NCBI RefSeq assembly: GCF_005144415.1 | Contig: NZ_SWJE01000005.1 | Span: 410,134 to 474,133 of the forward strand | Direction of reading: 5' to 3' | Origin: Trinickia terrae | GTDB lineage: Bacteria > Pseudomonadota > Gammaproteobacteria > Burkholderiales > Burkholderiaceae | DNA: 64,000 nt | Part shown: positions 41,029 to 53,523 of the stretch, in pieces | Position numbering within the stretch: position 1 is the stretch's first letter | Layout of the letters: each line of letters starts with the position of its first letter | The notes under the pieces: generated by a model | What the model saw: only the letters and a program-made list of their open reading frames with translations | The model's database searches: none | What the model was told of the DNA's origin: nothing | Program-made: the position numbers and the translations under genes

Positions 41029-42813
41029 TCACATCTTGGCGGGCGCGGACACGCCGATTGTCGCAAGACCGTTCGCCAGCACCTGACGCGTGGCGGCGAG
41101 CAGCGCGAGGCGCGCGAAACGCTCGGCCGCAGCGTCGACGAGAACGCGCTCGGCATTGTAGAACGAGTGAAACTCGCCCGCGAGGTCGCGCAGGTAGAAC
41201 GCGATCGCGTGCGGCGCGAGCTCGGCGGCCGCGTGCGTGAGGGTGTCCGGATATTCGGCGAGCTTCTGCATCAGCGCCATGGCGCGCTCGCTCGTGAGCG
41301 GCGACACGTCGATTTTTGGCAGCGCGGCTTCGTCGTCGCCGTAGCGCGACTTCGCCTCGGCGAGCACCGAGCAGATCCGCGCATGCGCGTACTGCACGTA
41401 GTACACGGGGTTCTCGTCGTTCTGCTTCAAGGCGAGGTCGATGTCGAACACGAACTCGGTGTCGGCTTTGCGCGAGATCAAGAAGAAGCGCACGGCGTCG
41501 CGGCCGCGTGTGATCGTCGCTTCGTCGATCAGGTCGGGCGTCGTCTCCGTGCCCGGCGCGGTGCCGCCCGACCATTCGATCAGGTCGCGCACCGTCACAT
41601 AGCTGCCCGCGCGCTTGCTGATTTTCACTTCCTGGCCGTCGCGCATCACGGTGACCATCTTGTGCAGCACGTAGTCGGGATAGCCCTTCGGAATGCCGAT
41701 GCCGACCGCCTGCAGGCCCGCGCGCACGCGCGCGATCGTGCCGTGGTGGTCCGAGCCCTGGATGTTGATGACCTTGGTGAAGCCGCGCTCCCACTTCGTC
41801 ACGTGGTAGGCGACGTCCGGCAGGAAGTACGTGTAGCTGCCGTCGGACTTGCGCATCACGCGGTCCTTGTCGTCGCCGTCGTCGGTGGTGCGCAGCCAAA
41901 GCGCGCCGTCCTGCTCGAAGGTCTTGCCGGAGGCGATCAGCGACTCCACCGTTTTCTCGACGCGGCCTTCCGTGTACAGCGACGATTCGAGGTAGTACCG
42001 GTCGAAGCGCACGCCGAGTGCTTGCAGGTCCATGTCCTGCTCGCGGCGCAGGTAGGCGACCGCGAACTGGCGGATCGCGTCGAGGTTCTCGGGGTCGCGC
42101 GCGCCGGTGACCGGCTCGCCGTCCTTCGCGGAGACCGTTTCGCCGTTCAGGTAGTCGCGCGCGATGTCGGCGATGTAGTCGCCGTTGTAGGCGGCCTCGG
42201 GCCAGTCGGCGTCGCCGGGCTTCAGGCCCCGGGCGCGCGCCTGCGTCGACACGGCCAGGTTGCCGATCTGCACGCCGGCGTCGTTGTAGTAGAACTCGCG
42301 GTGGACGTCGCAGCCCTGGGTTTCAATCACGTTGGCGAGCGAATCGCCGAGCACGGCCTGGCGGCCGTGGCCGAGATGCAGCGGCCCGGTCGGGTTCGCC
42401 GACACGAACTCGAGCAGCACGTGCTTGCCGGCGTCGCGCGTGGAGCGGCCGAACGTGCTCCCCTCGGCGAACACGGCGCCGACCACCGCCTGCTTCGCGG
42501 CGGACGTGAGACGCAGGTTGATGAAGCCGGGGCCGGCGATCTCGGCCGCGTCGATCACGTCTTTCGCGCCCGGTTGCGCGAGGAGCGCCTCGACGATCCG
42601 CTGCGCGAGCTGGCGTGGATTGGTCTGCAGCGGCTTGGCGAGCTGCATCGCGACGTTGCAGGCGACGTCGCCGTGGGCGGCCGCTTTCGGGCGCTCGAGG
42701 GTGATCGCGGGAGCGGCGAACGCGGCCTCCGTGGCGCCCTGCGATTGGGTGGCGACCTGCTTCACGCTGTCGGCGAGCAGGGTTTCGAGAGTGTGTTTAT
42801 GAGCGGGCAGCAT
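41029..42813 (-). CDS. argS: Arginyl-tRNA synthetase
   Basis: 594 residues from [10 protein letters not shown]. Class I signature: [16 protein letters not shown], the HIGH-type motif as HLGH. The KMSKS motif is reduced to the SKRAG form, as usual in ArgRS. The N-terminal Add-1 domain (residues 1-110) and the C-terminal DALR anticodon domain ([13 protein letters not shown] near residue 455) are present. It charges tRNA-Arg. The 338-base region upstream is shared with the divergent DUF1840 gene. Confidence 0.98.
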   Translation of the reverse strand: MLPAHKHTLETLLADSVKQVATQSQGATEAAFAAPAITLERPKAAAHGDVACNVAMQLAKPLQTNPRQLAQRIVEALLAQPGAKDVIDAAEIAGPGFINLRLTSAAKQAVVGAVFAEGSTFGRSTRDAGKHVLLEFVSANPTGPLHLGHGRQAVLGDSLANVIETQGCDVHREFYYNDAGVQIGNLAVSTQARARGLKPGDADWPEAAYNGDYIADIARDYLNGETVSAKDGEPVTGARDPENLDAIRQFAVAYLRREQDMDLQALGVRFDRYYLESSLYTEGRVEKTVESLIASGKTFEQDGALWLRTTDDGDDKDRVMRKSDGSYTYFLPDVAYHVTKWERGFTKVINIQGSDHHGTIARVRAGLQAVGIGIPKGYPDYVLHKMVTVMRDGQEVKISKRAGSYVTVRDLIEWSGGTAPGTETTPDLIDEATITRGRDAVRFFLISRKADTEFVFDIDLALKQNDENPVYYVQYAHARICSVLAEAKSRYGDDEAALPKIDVSPLTSERAMALMQKLAEYPDTLTHAAAELAPHAIAFYLRDLAGEFHSFYNAERVLVDAAAERFARLALLAATRQVLANGLATIGVSAPAKM

Positions 42814-43151
42814 GCTGGTCAGTTTGAGTCGAGTGAGGAGGCCCGGCTGGACGGGCCTGGGTGCGGCGGAGCCGGACTGGGCGGTTTTTCCACCGCACGA
42901 TGAGCCGGCGCCATGTCTTGTCGAGCGCTGAATCCGGGCGTCGAACCCGGCGTCCTGGAATACCGGCCCACGGCTGCGGGCGGTCGCGCGCTTTTTTCGA
43001 GCTAGGCAGATTTTAGCAGGTGCTAATATGTCCAAATAGCGCCGCGGCCGAACCTTTCGGTACCCGCGCGCGCCCGGCCCGGAGCGTGTCGAGGAGGCTT
43101 CGGCGGGCCGGTTTCAGTCAAATCGATCAAAAGCAAAAAGGGGAGTCGATC
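42814..43151. other. Divergent intergenic region, argS / DUF1840
   Basis: 338 bases with no supported gene. Nearer argS there are short GC-rich inverted repeats (aggcccggctggacgggcct near 42839-42858), and the middle (42996-43035) is less GC-rich, with a T-run and gcaggtgctaatatgtccaa, the likely promoter zone. No regulator site can be named. Confidence 0.45.
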
Positions 43152-43478
43152 ATGTTGGTTACCTTCAAGTGCCATGCCGCACCGGATGTGGTGATGCTCG
43201 AGAATCTGGCGCAGTACCTCGTCGGCATCGTCGGCAAGCAACTGGGCAAGCGCGGGGTGATTACGCACGACGAAATGGACGTGGCCATCTCGAAGCTCGA
43301 AGCGGCTATCGTTACCGACAAGAAGGACCGCGCCGAGCACGAAGGCCATTATCACGAGGGCGAGGACGGCCACGAGCATCACGAATTGCCGATCGGCCTC
43401 GCGCAACGTTCGTTCCCGTTCCTCGACATGCTGCGCGCGGCGAAGAAGGAAAACGTAGACGTGCTGTGGGGAGTCTGA
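43152..43478 (+). CDS. DUF1840-family protein
   Basis: 108 residues, MLVTFKCHAAPDVVMLENLAQYL. It has the DUF1840 start, and a His/Glu-rich insert (AEHEGHYHEGEDGHEHHE) that could bind metal, followed by LPIGLAQRSFPFLDMLRAAKKENVDVLWGV. The function of DUF1840 is unknown. The gene ends before a clear terminator. Confidence 0.93.
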   Translation: MLVTFKCHAAPDVVMLENLAQYLVGIVGKQLGKRGVITHDEMDVAISKLEAAIVTDKKDRAEHEGHYHEGEDGHEHHELPIGLAQRSFPFLDMLRAAKKENVDVLWGV

Positions 43479-43564
43479 CGCGGCCCGCGGCCATTGGGCG
43501 GATGGATTGAGTGGCCGCCTTGGGCGGTTGCCCGAGCCTTGTCCGATCGGCCATCGAATGAGAG

Positions 43565-43594
43565 GAGCCCGCTTGAAGCGGGCTCTTTCGTTTT
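43565..43594 (+). terminator. Rho-independent terminator after DUF1840 gene
   Basis: gagcccgctt and aagcgggctc pair into a GC-rich stem with a tiny loop, followed by tttcgtttt. It sits about 87 bases after the stop codon. Confidence 0.85.
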
Positions 43595-43647
43595 CGAGGC
43601 CAGGCCGTGCCGGCGCACTTTCGCGTTCCGGCGCCTCGACCGGCCTG

Positions 43648-43851
43648 TTACTGGCTGGCGCCTGCCGGTGCAGCCGTCTCCGAGCTGGCGCCCTTTGTCT
43701 TCTTCGCCTTTTTCGGCTTCTTGTGATGCTCTTCCTTCGGGGCCGAGTAGGAGTTCGTTGCGCTCGCCTCGGACGCGCCGCCCTGAGCCCAAACGACCGA
43801 CGATCCTCCCACCAGCGACAGCGCAACGCACAGCAACGTCAGCTTCTTCAT
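43648..43851 (-). CDS. Small exported Lys-rich protein
   Basis: 67 residues, MKKLTLLCVALSLVGGSSVVWAQ, with the signal peptide ending VWAQ. The mature 45 residues are strongly basic (EEHHKKPKKAKKTKGAS), bounded by Ala/Ser-rich ends. Function unknown; it could bind polyanions. The preceding sequence GGAGAAAATCGT gives a good ribosome site. Confidence 0.78.
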   Translation of the reverse strand: MKKLTLLCVALSLVGGSSVVWAQGGASEASATNSYSAPKEEHHKKPKKAKKTKGASSETAAPAGASQ

Positions 43852-44052
43852 ACGATTTTCTCCGCAACGATTGAAGGACAGGCCGGACGGCGCCGATCGA
43901 CGCGGCGCTCCCGGCTTCAGGTGCTACCGCGCATTAGTGTAGAAAGCTGAAAAAAAGCTCGCCGAAAATCTTCGTAATAACAAAACCTGGGCGTTGACGC
44001 ATAGCCACGGGTTTTTTGGCGGGCTTGCGGTGCGGGTGGCGCGTCGCGCTCG

Positions 44053-46770
<2,718 letters not shown>

Positions 46771-46840
46771 GGCGAGGGCGTGGTCAATGAGTTTCGTGTG
46801 GCGCCGGGCGGTACGGGTTCGGCTTCGGTTGGTGAGCGGC

Positions 46841-47917
46841 TCAGGCGGTGCGGCTGGCGTCGGCCGCGTCGCGATACTGGCTCGGCCACTTGCGCGGCTT
46901 CACTTCGGCGAGCGCCTTGGCGATCGCGGCGATGTGGTCCGGCGTCGTGCCGCAGCAGCCGCCCGCCACGTTCACGAGGCCCGCCTGCGCGAATTCCTTC
47001 AGCAAGCCGGAGGTGACGCCGGGCGTTTCGTCGAAGCCGGTGTCGCTCATCGGGTTCGGCAGACCTGCGTTCGGGTAGCACGATACGTACGCGTCGCACA
47101 GCTTCGACAGCTCCGCGATGTACGGCCGCATCAGCGCGGCGCCGAGCGCGCAGTTCAGGCCGAAGGTGAGCGGCTTCGCGTGACGCAGCGAGTTCCAGAA
47201 CGCCTCGACCGTCTGCCCGGAGAGGATGCGCCCCGACGCGTCGGTGACGGTGCCCGAGATCATGATCGGCAGGCATTCGCCCGTGTCCTCGAAAAGCTCG
47301 TCCAGCGCAAAGAGCGCGGCCTTGGCGTTGAGCGTGTCGAAGATCGTCTCGACGAGGAACAGGTCGGCGCCGCCGTCGAGCAGCGCCTTCGCCTGTTCGT
47401 AGTACGCCGCGCGCAATTCGTCGAAGGTGACGTTGCGCGCGCCGGGATCGTTGACGTCGGGCGAGATGCTCGCGGTCTTCGGCGTCGGGCCGATCGCGCC
47501 CGCGACGAAGCGCGGCTTGGTCGGCGTCGTGTACTTGTCGCAGGCTGCGCGCGCGAGCTTCGCCGATTCGACGTTCATCTCCGCCGCGAGCGAACCCATT
47601 CCGTAGTCGTCTTGAGCGACGGTCGTCGCGCCGAAGGTGTTGGTCTCGATGATGTCGGCGCCTGCCGCGAGATATTGCTCGTGGATCTCGCTGATGATCT
47701 GCGGCTGCGTGAGCGACAGCAGCTCGTTGTTGCCCTTGATGTCGCGCCGATAGTCCTTGAAGCGCTCGCCGCGATAGCGGGCTTCGTCGAGCTTGTAGCG
47801 CTGGATCATCGTGCCCATCGCGCCGTCGAGAATCAGGATGCGCGATTCGAGCAGCGCGGGCAGCGCCGCGCCGCGCGTGTAGCGCGCCGCAGCGGCGGTG
47901 GAGGCAGGCTGGTTCAT
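46841..47917 (-). CDS. metH: Methionine synthase, homocysteine-binding N-terminal part
   Basis: 358 residues from [10 protein letters not shown]. It has the homocysteine S-methyltransferase barrel: [24 protein letters not shown], and the zinc ligands in GLNCALG and GGCCGT. It ends where the pterin domain should begin; that domain is a separate gene 70 bases downstream. Both pieces have intact motifs and normal ends, so this is a split gene, not a frameshift. The two products must work together. Confidence 0.97.
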   Translation of the reverse strand: MNQPASTAAAARYTRGAALPALLESRILILDGAMGTMIQRYKLDEARYRGERFKDYRRDIKGNNELLSLTQPQIISEIHEQYLAAGADIIETNTFGATTVAQDDYGMGSLAAEMNVESAKLARAACDKYTTPTKPRFVAGAIGPTPKTASISPDVNDPGARNVTFDELRAAYYEQAKALLDGGADLFLVETIFDTLNAKAALFALDELFEDTGECLPIMISGTVTDASGRILSGQTVEAFWNSLRHAKPLTFGLNCALGAALMRPYIAELSKLCDAYVSCYPNAGLPNPMSDTGFDETPGVTSGLLKEFAQAGLVNVAGGCCGTTPDHIAAIAKALAEVKPRKWPSQYRDAADASRTA

Positions 47918-48034
47918 GTCAGGCGACGGCTCGCGCCGGCAGATTCGAGAAGACTGCCATTGTAACGGTTGCCGCATGGGGCGGCTGGCGCGGGAGCTTC
48001 GGCGCCCGGCTGCGCCGTGCGCCATCCCGAAAAG

Positions 48035-48063
48035 AAAACCCCGAACGGCTGCGAACGGGGTTT
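48035..48063 (-). terminator. Rho-independent terminator after DUF3567 gene
   Basis: On the minus strand, AAACCCCG and CGGGGTTT form a stem around an internal loop, followed by TTCTTTTC. It lies 63-90 bases beyond the DUF3567 stop codon and before the metH unit. Confidence 0.75.
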
Positions 48064-48125
48064 CGGGTGCGGCCGCCATGCTAGGCCGCGTGGTTGGAGG
48101 CGTCGCGATACTTGCGCGACGTAAC

Positions 48126-48383
48126 TCAGTGAAGCACCACGGGTTGATTCATCAGGCTGTCGAACTGCCCCAGAAACTCGTCGACTTCATCGAGCGACGG
48201 CTCTTCCTCGATCAAACGCTGGACATGCTCGCGAAAGCGAGTCGCCATCGCGCCGTCGATGAAAATTTCCCGCTGGGTGTTCTTGTCGACGATCTCGTAG
48301 CCGCCCGCCTTCATGGCGAGATGGTTGTCCTGCGGCGGAAATTCGACGACGCAGTAGTTTGGGCTGTTGTAGATCATTTGCAT
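48126..48383 (-). CDS. DUF3567-family protein
   Basis: 85 residues, [21 protein letters not shown], with AGGAGTGTC before it. It includes [25 protein letters not shown] and a conserved acidic end, [21 protein letters not shown]. Function unknown; conserved in Burkholderiales. Confidence 0.93.
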   Translation of the reverse strand: MQMIYNSPNYCVVEFPPQDNHLAMKAGGYEIVDKNTQREIFIDGAMATRFREHVQRLIEEEPSLDEVDEFLGQFDSLMNQPVVLH

Positions 48384-48611
48384 GGCGACACTCCTTATTC
48401 CTGTTGGCTCCTGGCCTTTCTGCCGCCTACATGGAGCGGATAGTGTGGAATTTCAAGGGGTGGGCCCGGCGTGACTTCGCGAGTCTTGCAATTTTTTCCG
48501 GGCCTGCAGGTTAGACCGAGGTGATGCGAAACGTTCGTGCCGTGCGCCAAAAGAGCTCGAACCACGTTTTTCGCTTGCCTTGCAAGGCGGCGGGAGTAGG
48601 TGGGCGTGCGC

Positions 48612-49799
48612 TCAAGGTTTCTCGTGAGTGAATTCCACCGGGCTGTTCGCCGAGTTTTCCGGGCCGACTGTACTGTTCGCATCTTCCGTGCCCTGCACAT
48701 CTTGCGCGTCGGCGGTTCCAGGCTCCGCGAGCTTGCCGCGCCACAGCAGCTCGAACTGCGTGCCGTTCGGCTCCGTCTGCAGGATGCGCACCGGCAGCCA
48801 GCCGAGCGACGGCGCGAGCCACACGTCGATGCGCCGCTTGTCGCCGTCGCTGCGCGGCAGGCGCATGAAGTGGCGCGCCGTCACGAAGCCGCCGCGCGTG
48901 CGGACCGTTTCGTCTCCGATCGTCTCGATCGGCCAGACCTGTCCGCTGTCGTTGTCCGCCACGTAGAACTGGCGGGTGACGCCGGGGCGGTAGGTGTCCG
49001 GGTCGCCGCGCACGAGGCTCGCCAACTGCATCACGACGCTGAAGCGGTCCTGCGCGGCGTCGGGAAGCGCCAGCGTGGCCGGGGTCCGCGTGAACGCGAT
49101 CTGCTTCGTTGCGTGGTTGAAGATCGTCACGTCTTCGGGACGGCGGCCGCGTTTCTCGATGTACTGCTCGGGCGCGAGACCGAACGCGTCGATGCGCCCG
49201 TGGCTCGAGTACGAGAACGTGCCGACGAAGGGCAGCGGCACCGCCACCACCATCTCGTAAGTCTGGCCGTCGCTCGACCAGTGGATCGTGCCCGGCTGGT
49301 TCTGCACGCCGTTGTAGAACGTGTCGTAGTTCAACTCGCCCGAGGGCGGCACCGAGAACTTGGCGCCGGCGCTGCGTTCGGCGGCTTGCGCGTTGCCCGC
49401 GTGAGCGTCGCTGGCGGCGGGGGCGTTCGCCGCGGCGGCGCCGGAGGCGGGCACTGCCGCTGCCGTGGTTTGGGCTGGTTTCGGCGCCGCGTCGGGACGG
49501 ATCGCGCTCAGCACATGCTCGGCCGCCGCGTGCGGCTTGCTCGCGCGGGTGGCGGGCGCCGGGCGCTGCGCCTCGCTTGCCGGCTTGCGCTCGATGCGCT
49601 GCGGCGTGAGGAGCGCGACTTGGACGGGCGCGCGCGTAGTGCTATCGGGCGCGAGCGTGTCGCGATGGCGCTCGAACCACTCCCCGGCGACCCAGTGCAA
49701 CGCCAGGACCGCGACGAGCACCGCGGCCCAGCGCCAGCCGCGCGGCTCGCGCGCTCGGGGCAGGGTGACGGGATCGTGCTTGGCGAGAGTGGACGACAT
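48612..49799 (-). CDS. DUF3108-family membrane-anchored periplasmic protein
   Basis: 395 residues, MSSTLAKHDPVTLP. One membrane segment (WAAVLVAVLALHWVAGEWF) near the N-terminus is followed by an Ala/Pro-rich linker up to residue 150. A beta-rich DUF3108 domain follows (ELNYDTFYNGVQNQPGTIHWSSDGQTYEMVV, LPRSDGDKRRIDVWLAPSLGWLPVRIL). Members are thought to act in the cell envelope, but no role is established. Confidence 0.88.
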   Translation of the reverse strand: MSSTLAKHDPVTLPRAREPRGWRWAAVLVAVLALHWVAGEWFERHRDTLAPDSTTRAPVQVALLTPQRIERKPASEAQRPAPATRASKPHAAAEHVLSAIRPDAAPKPAQTTAAAVPASGAAAANAPAASDAHAGNAQAAERSAGAKFSVPPSGELNYDTFYNGVQNQPGTIHWSSDGQTYEMVVAVPLPFVGTFSYSSHGRIDAFGLAPEQYIEKRGRRPEDVTIFNHATKQIAFTRTPATLALPDAAQDRFSVVMQLASLVRGDPDTYRPGVTRQFYVADNDSGQVWPIETIGDETVRTRGGFVTARHFMRLPRSDGDKRRIDVWLAPSLGWLPVRILQTEPNGTQFELLWRGKLAEPGTADAQDVQGTEDANSTVGPENSANSPVEFTHEKP

Positions 49800-50000
49800 G
49801 AAGACCGGCAGTTTCTACTGAGGAATCGATTGAAGCGTGGGTTCGGTTGCGTGGCGCGCGGGTGCTTCGATCGGGGAAGGACCGCGAACGGTTTCGACTT
49901 CACGCCTGGCGACGATGTTCCGCGCAAAACCCGGACCCGGACAAGGCGCCGGAGCAGGCCGCGGCTGTTGCCGTTCAAGATCGCGGCAAGATCGCGCCGC

Positions 50001-50927
50001 CTACCTCGGCGTTCGACTATACCCGAGTTCGTAAGACAGCTTTTTCGCGCATGCGCGTAGCTCAACCCCGATCTCGCCTTCCCAGCGGATATCGAAGACA
50101 CCCTCGTGCCCGAGCGCGATGAGCCCCAGCGCAAGCTCACCCGCGGCATCGAAGACGGGTACGCAGAACGCGTGGATCGTCGGCAGCAGCATGCCTTCGA
50201 CGCGCACCCCTTCCTGCGCGCGCACCTCGGCCAGCACGCGTTCGACCTCCTCGGCCGTGCGCGGGCCGCTGCTGTACGCCGAGCGCCGCGAATCGGCGAG
50301 CTCGCGGTCGATCAGCGCCTGGGTCTTGCCGCGCGGCAGATAGGCGGCGAACAGCAGCCCGGTTGCGGAGCCGAGCAGCGGCATCACGTCGCCGAGCTTC
50401 AGCGACGCCTTGGCCGGATGGCTCGATTCCGCCCAATGGACGACGGTCGGCCCCTGGTTGCCCCAGACCGCGATGCCGAGTGTCTGGTCGAGCCGGTCGC
50501 GCAGCTCGCCGAGCGCGAGGCGCGCGAGCTTGACGCCGTCGACGCGCGCGAGCCGCGCAAGCCCCATCTGCAAGGCGAAGCCGCCCAGCTCATAGCGCCC
50601 CGACACCGGATCCTGCGCGACCACGCCGAGCCGCTGGAAGCTCACGAGATACCGGTGCGCTTTTGCCGGGCTCATCCCGGCACGCTGGGCGAGGTCGCGC
50701 AGCATCATCGCGCGCGGCTCGCTCGTGAGCACGTCGAGCAGGCGGAAGCCGACTTCGATCGATTGAATGCCGGAGCGGACTTTTTCTTCGGCAGTATCGT
50801 CGGCGGATTCGATGAGATCGTCGTCTGCGGGGTCTGCGGACGATTGCGCGGAAAAGGGTTCGGCGGTGCCGGAACGGGCGGATGCGGACATGAGCGAGGC
50901 GCGCGGGCTCGAAAGTGGATTCACCAT
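50001..50927 (-). CDS. IclR-family transcription regulator
   Basis: 308 residues if MVNPLSSP (50927) is the start; MEGIYF at 50948 and MSASARSG at 50891 are alternatives. The N-terminal 45 residues are low-complexity and acidic. The winged helix (residues 50-115) has GIQSIEVGFRLLDVL and AGMSPAKAHRYLVSFQRLGVV. The C-terminal effector domain ends GLIALGHEG, RWEGEIGVELRACAKKLSYELGY. It diverges from the hydrolase gene at 50976 across only 48 bases and probably controls it. Confidence 0.93.
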   Translation of the reverse strand: MVNPLSSPRASLMSASARSGTAEPFSAQSSADPADDDLIESADDTAEEKVRSGIQSIEVGFRLLDVLTSEPRAMMLRDLAQRAGMSPAKAHRYLVSFQRLGVVAQDPVSGRYELGGFALQMGLARLARVDGVKLARLALGELRDRLDQTLGIAVWGNQGPTVVHWAESSHPAKASLKLGDVMPLLGSATGLLFAAYLPRGKTQALIDRELADSRRSAYSSGPRTAEEVERVLAEVRAQEGVRVEGMLLPTIHAFCVPVFDAAGELALGLIALGHEGVFDIRWEGEIGVELRACAKKLSYELGYSRTPR

Positions 50928-50975
50928 CGTAAAATAGATTCCCTCCATCGTCACTACAACCGCCCGAATCCTCCT

Positions 50976-51968
50976 ATGAAACTTGCCACGCTGAAGGACG
51001 GCTCGCGCGACGGCCAGCTGATCGTCGTGTCCCGCGACCTGCGCACCGCCGCCGTTGCCGACGCGATCGCGCCGACGCTGCAGCGCGCGCTCGACGACTG
51101 GCCGTTCTACGCGCCGCAGCTGCGCGAGCTCTACGATGCGCTGAACCAGGGCCGCGCGCGCCACACGTTCGCGTTCGACGGCAAGGACTGCATGGCGCCG
51201 CTGCCGCGCGCGTTCCAGTGGGCCGACGGCTCGGCGTACGTGAACCACGTCGAGCTCGTGCGGCGCGCGCGCGGCGCCGAGATGCCGCCCGAGTTCTGGA
51301 CCGACCCGCTCATGTACCAGGGCGGCAGCGACGATTTTCTGGGGCCGAAGGACGACATCGTCTGCGCGTCCGAGGCGTTCGGCATCGATTTCGAGGCGGA
51401 GGTGGCGGTGATCACCGCCGACGTGCCGATGGGCGCGACGCCCGAGCAGGCGTTAAAGGGCGTGCGTTTGCTGATGCTCGCCAACGACGTGTCGCTGCGC
51501 AACCTGATTCCGGCCGAGCTCGCGAAGGGCTTCGGCTTTTTCCAGAGCAAGCCGGCGACGTCTTTCTCGCCCGTCGCCGTGACGCCCGACGAGCTTGGCG
51601 AATCTTGGCGCGAAGGCCGCGTGCACCGGCCGATGATCGTCCACTGGAACGACAGGAAGGTCGGCCAGCCCGACGCGGGCGTCGACATGGTGTTCCATTT
51701 CGGCCAGCTGATCGCGCACGCGGCGAAGACGCGCAATGTGCGGGCCGGTTCGATCGTCGGCTCGGGCACCGTCTCGAACAAGGACGCGAAGCGCGGCTAT
51801 TGCTGCATCGCCGAGAAGCGCTGCCTCGAGACGATCGAGCACGGCGCGCCGCAGACCGAGTTCATGAAGTACGGCGATACCGTGAAGATCGAAATATTCG
51901 ACGAGGCGGGCAAGTCGATCTTCGGCTCGATCGAGCAATCGGTGGCGCCGCTCGAAGGCGAGCGCTAA
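50976..51968 (+). CDS. Fumarylacetoacetate hydrolase-family enzyme
   Basis: 330 residues, MKLATLKDGSRDGQLIVVSRDL. The FAH-fold metal-binding acidic cluster is in ASEAFGIDFEAEVAVITAD, and NDVSLRNLIPAELAKGFGFFQSKPATSFSP, VDMVFHFGQLIAHAAKTR and AGSIVGSGTVSN are also typical. Such enzymes break C-C bonds in tyrosine and aromatic acid catabolism or remove carboxyl groups. The IclR regulator is divergent. Confidence 0.94.
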   Translation: MKLATLKDGSRDGQLIVVSRDLRTAAVADAIAPTLQRALDDWPFYAPQLRELYDALNQGRARHTFAFDGKDCMAPLPRAFQWADGSAYVNHVELVRRARGAEMPPEFWTDPLMYQGGSDDFLGPKDDIVCASEAFGIDFEAEVAVITADVPMGATPEQALKGVRLLMLANDVSLRNLIPAELAKGFGFFQSKPATSFSPVAVTPDELGESWREGRVHRPMIVHWNDRKVGQPDAGVDMVFHFGQLIAHAAKTRNVRAGSIVGSGTVSNKDAKRGYCCIAEKRCLETIEHGAPQTEFMKYGDTVKIEIFDEAGKSIFGSIEQSVAPLEGER

Positions 51969-52159
51969 AGCGGCGCGCTCGCCGTTGACCGCGCGCCGCC
52001 GCCGATGCAGCGGCCGTGCCGGTCGGCGGCGAATCGCACTGCGCGCCGGGTTTCGCCCGATGCCGCCTCGGGCGCGCTTGGCTACACTTGGGTGCCCTTC
52101 GCGGTTCCGCGCTTTTCCAAGACGTTCCACGCGATAACAACGATGAAACGGAGACTGGG

Positions 52160-53341
52160 ATGCCGCGATTTCCCTCGGTTGTGCTTCGTCTTTCACGCTT
52201 GAGCATTCGATCCGCGCCCGCAGCCGCGGCGCTCGTTCCCACGCTCGCGCTCGCCCAGGTCAAGATCGGCCTGGTGCTGTCGCTGACGGGCCCGGCCGCA
52301 TCGCTCGGCATTCCCGCGCGCGACACCGCCCTGATGCTGCCGCGCGAGATCGCCGGCCAAAAGGTCGAATACATCGTGCTCGACGATGCCTCCGACACGA
52401 CTCAGGCCGTGCAGGACACCCAGAAGCTGATCGCCGAGCAGCACGTCGACGCGATCATCGGCTCGTCGACGACCCCCAACACGCTCGCGATGCTCGACAC
52501 CGTCGCCGCCGGCGAAACGCCTGCGATCTCGCTCGCGTCGTCGGCGAAGATCATCGAGCCTGTCGATGCGAAGCGCCACTGGATGTTCAAGACCCCGCAG
52601 ACCGACGCGATGATGGCCTCGGCGATCGCCGAGCACGCGGGCAACCACGGCGTGAAGACGATCGCCTACATCGGGCAGGCTGACGCGCTCGGCGAGACCT
52701 TCTACGCCGAAGTCGCGAAGTTCGCGCAGCTGCATCACATCGAGATCGTCGCGAACGAGCGCTTCAACCGCACCGATCCGAGCGTCACGGGGCAGGTGCT
52801 CAAGATCATGGCGGCGAAGCCCGATGCAGTGGTGGTCGGGGCGGCCGGGACGCCTGCGGCGCTGCCGCCGAAGACGCTCGTCGAGCGCGGCTACAAGGGC
52901 CGGATCTATCACAATCACGGCGTCGGCAATAACGACTTCCTGCGCGTCTGCGGCGCCGACTGCAACGGCACGTTTCTGCCCGCGAGCCCGGTGCTGGTCG
53001 CCGCGCAATTGCCAGCCGACCATCCGGCCAGGCGCGTTGCGCTCGCCTATATCGCGCGCTTCGAAGCGCAGCACGGCGCGGGCAGCGTGTCGGCGTTCGG
53101 CGCCTATGCGTGGGACGCCGGGATGCTGCTCGCCGACGCGGTTCCCGTGGCGCTCAAGCAGGCGGCGCCCGGCACGCCGGCGTTCCGCCAGGCGCTGCGC
53201 GACGCGCTCGAAGCGACGCATGGGCTTGCCGATACGAACGGTGTCGTCAACATGAGCGCGACCGATCATCTCGGGCTCGATCAGCGCGCCCGCGTGATGG
53301 TGGAGATCGTCAACGGGAAATGGGTTTACCAGGCGCGCTGA
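52160..53341 (+). CDS. Branched-chain amino-acid-type (LivK) ABC binding protein
   Basis: 393 residues, MPRFPSVVLRLSRL, with GGAGACTGGG before the start. The signal peptide ends LALAQV. The mature protein has VKIGLVLSLTGPAASLGIPARDTA, DAIIGSSTTPNTLAML, VKTIAYIGQADALGETFY and AVVVGAAGTPAALPPKTLVERGYKG, the LivJ/LivK pattern. No permease or ATPase gene adjoins it. Cysteines in FLRVCGADCNG may form a disulphide. Confidence 0.92.
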   Translation: MPRFPSVVLRLSRLSIRSAPAAAALVPTLALAQVKIGLVLSLTGPAASLGIPARDTALMLPREIAGQKVEYIVLDDASDTTQAVQDTQKLIAEQHVDAIIGSSTTPNTLAMLDTVAAGETPAISLASSAKIIEPVDAKRHWMFKTPQTDAMMASAIAEHAGNHGVKTIAYIGQADALGETFYAEVAKFAQLHHIEIVANERFNRTDPSVTGQVLKIMAAKPDAVVVGAAGTPAALPPKTLVERGYKGRIYHNHGVGNNDFLRVCGADCNGTFLPASPVLVAAQLPADHPARRVALAYIARFEAQHGAGSVSAFGAYAWDAGMLLADAVPVALKQAAPGTPAFRQALRDALEATHGLADTNGVVNMSATDHLGLDQRARVMVEIVNGKWVYQAR

Positions 53342-53402
53342 GTGTCACGCGCGCCGCAACCGCATCGACATTCGAATACCGCCTACCATGGATTCATCGA
53401 CC

Positions 53403-53511
53403 GCTGTGGGCCTGGAGTAAGCGCTGAAGCGCTAACTCCAGGCAACCACAGCATGGGATGGCAGTAGGCGCTGAAGCGCCAACTCCCATCGACACCGGTC
53501 GCAGCGACCGG
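53403..53511 (+). promoter_or_regulatory. Array of three hairpins upstream of the enoyl-CoA hydratase-family gene
   Basis: First: 53403-53452, gctgtgg and gcctggagt paired with actccaggc and ccacagc, about a 22-bp imperfect stem with inner core aagcgctgaagcgct. Second: 53453-53489, with inner stem ggcgc-tgaa-gcgcc and outer atggga/tcccat. Third: 53495-53511, ccggtcgc/gcgaccgg, ending next to AAGGA, the ribosome site. The first two share the motif AGTA(A/G)GCGCTGAAGCGC(T/C)AACTCC. A repeated family or a cis-acting RNA are both possible. Confidence 0.7.
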
Positions 53512-53523
53512 AAGGACACGCCC

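Noticed and set aside
47917-48125. Cobalamin riboswitch upstream of metH
   Set aside because: No B12-box-like sequence could be seen. The hairpin in this gap fits the terminator of the DUF3567 gene.
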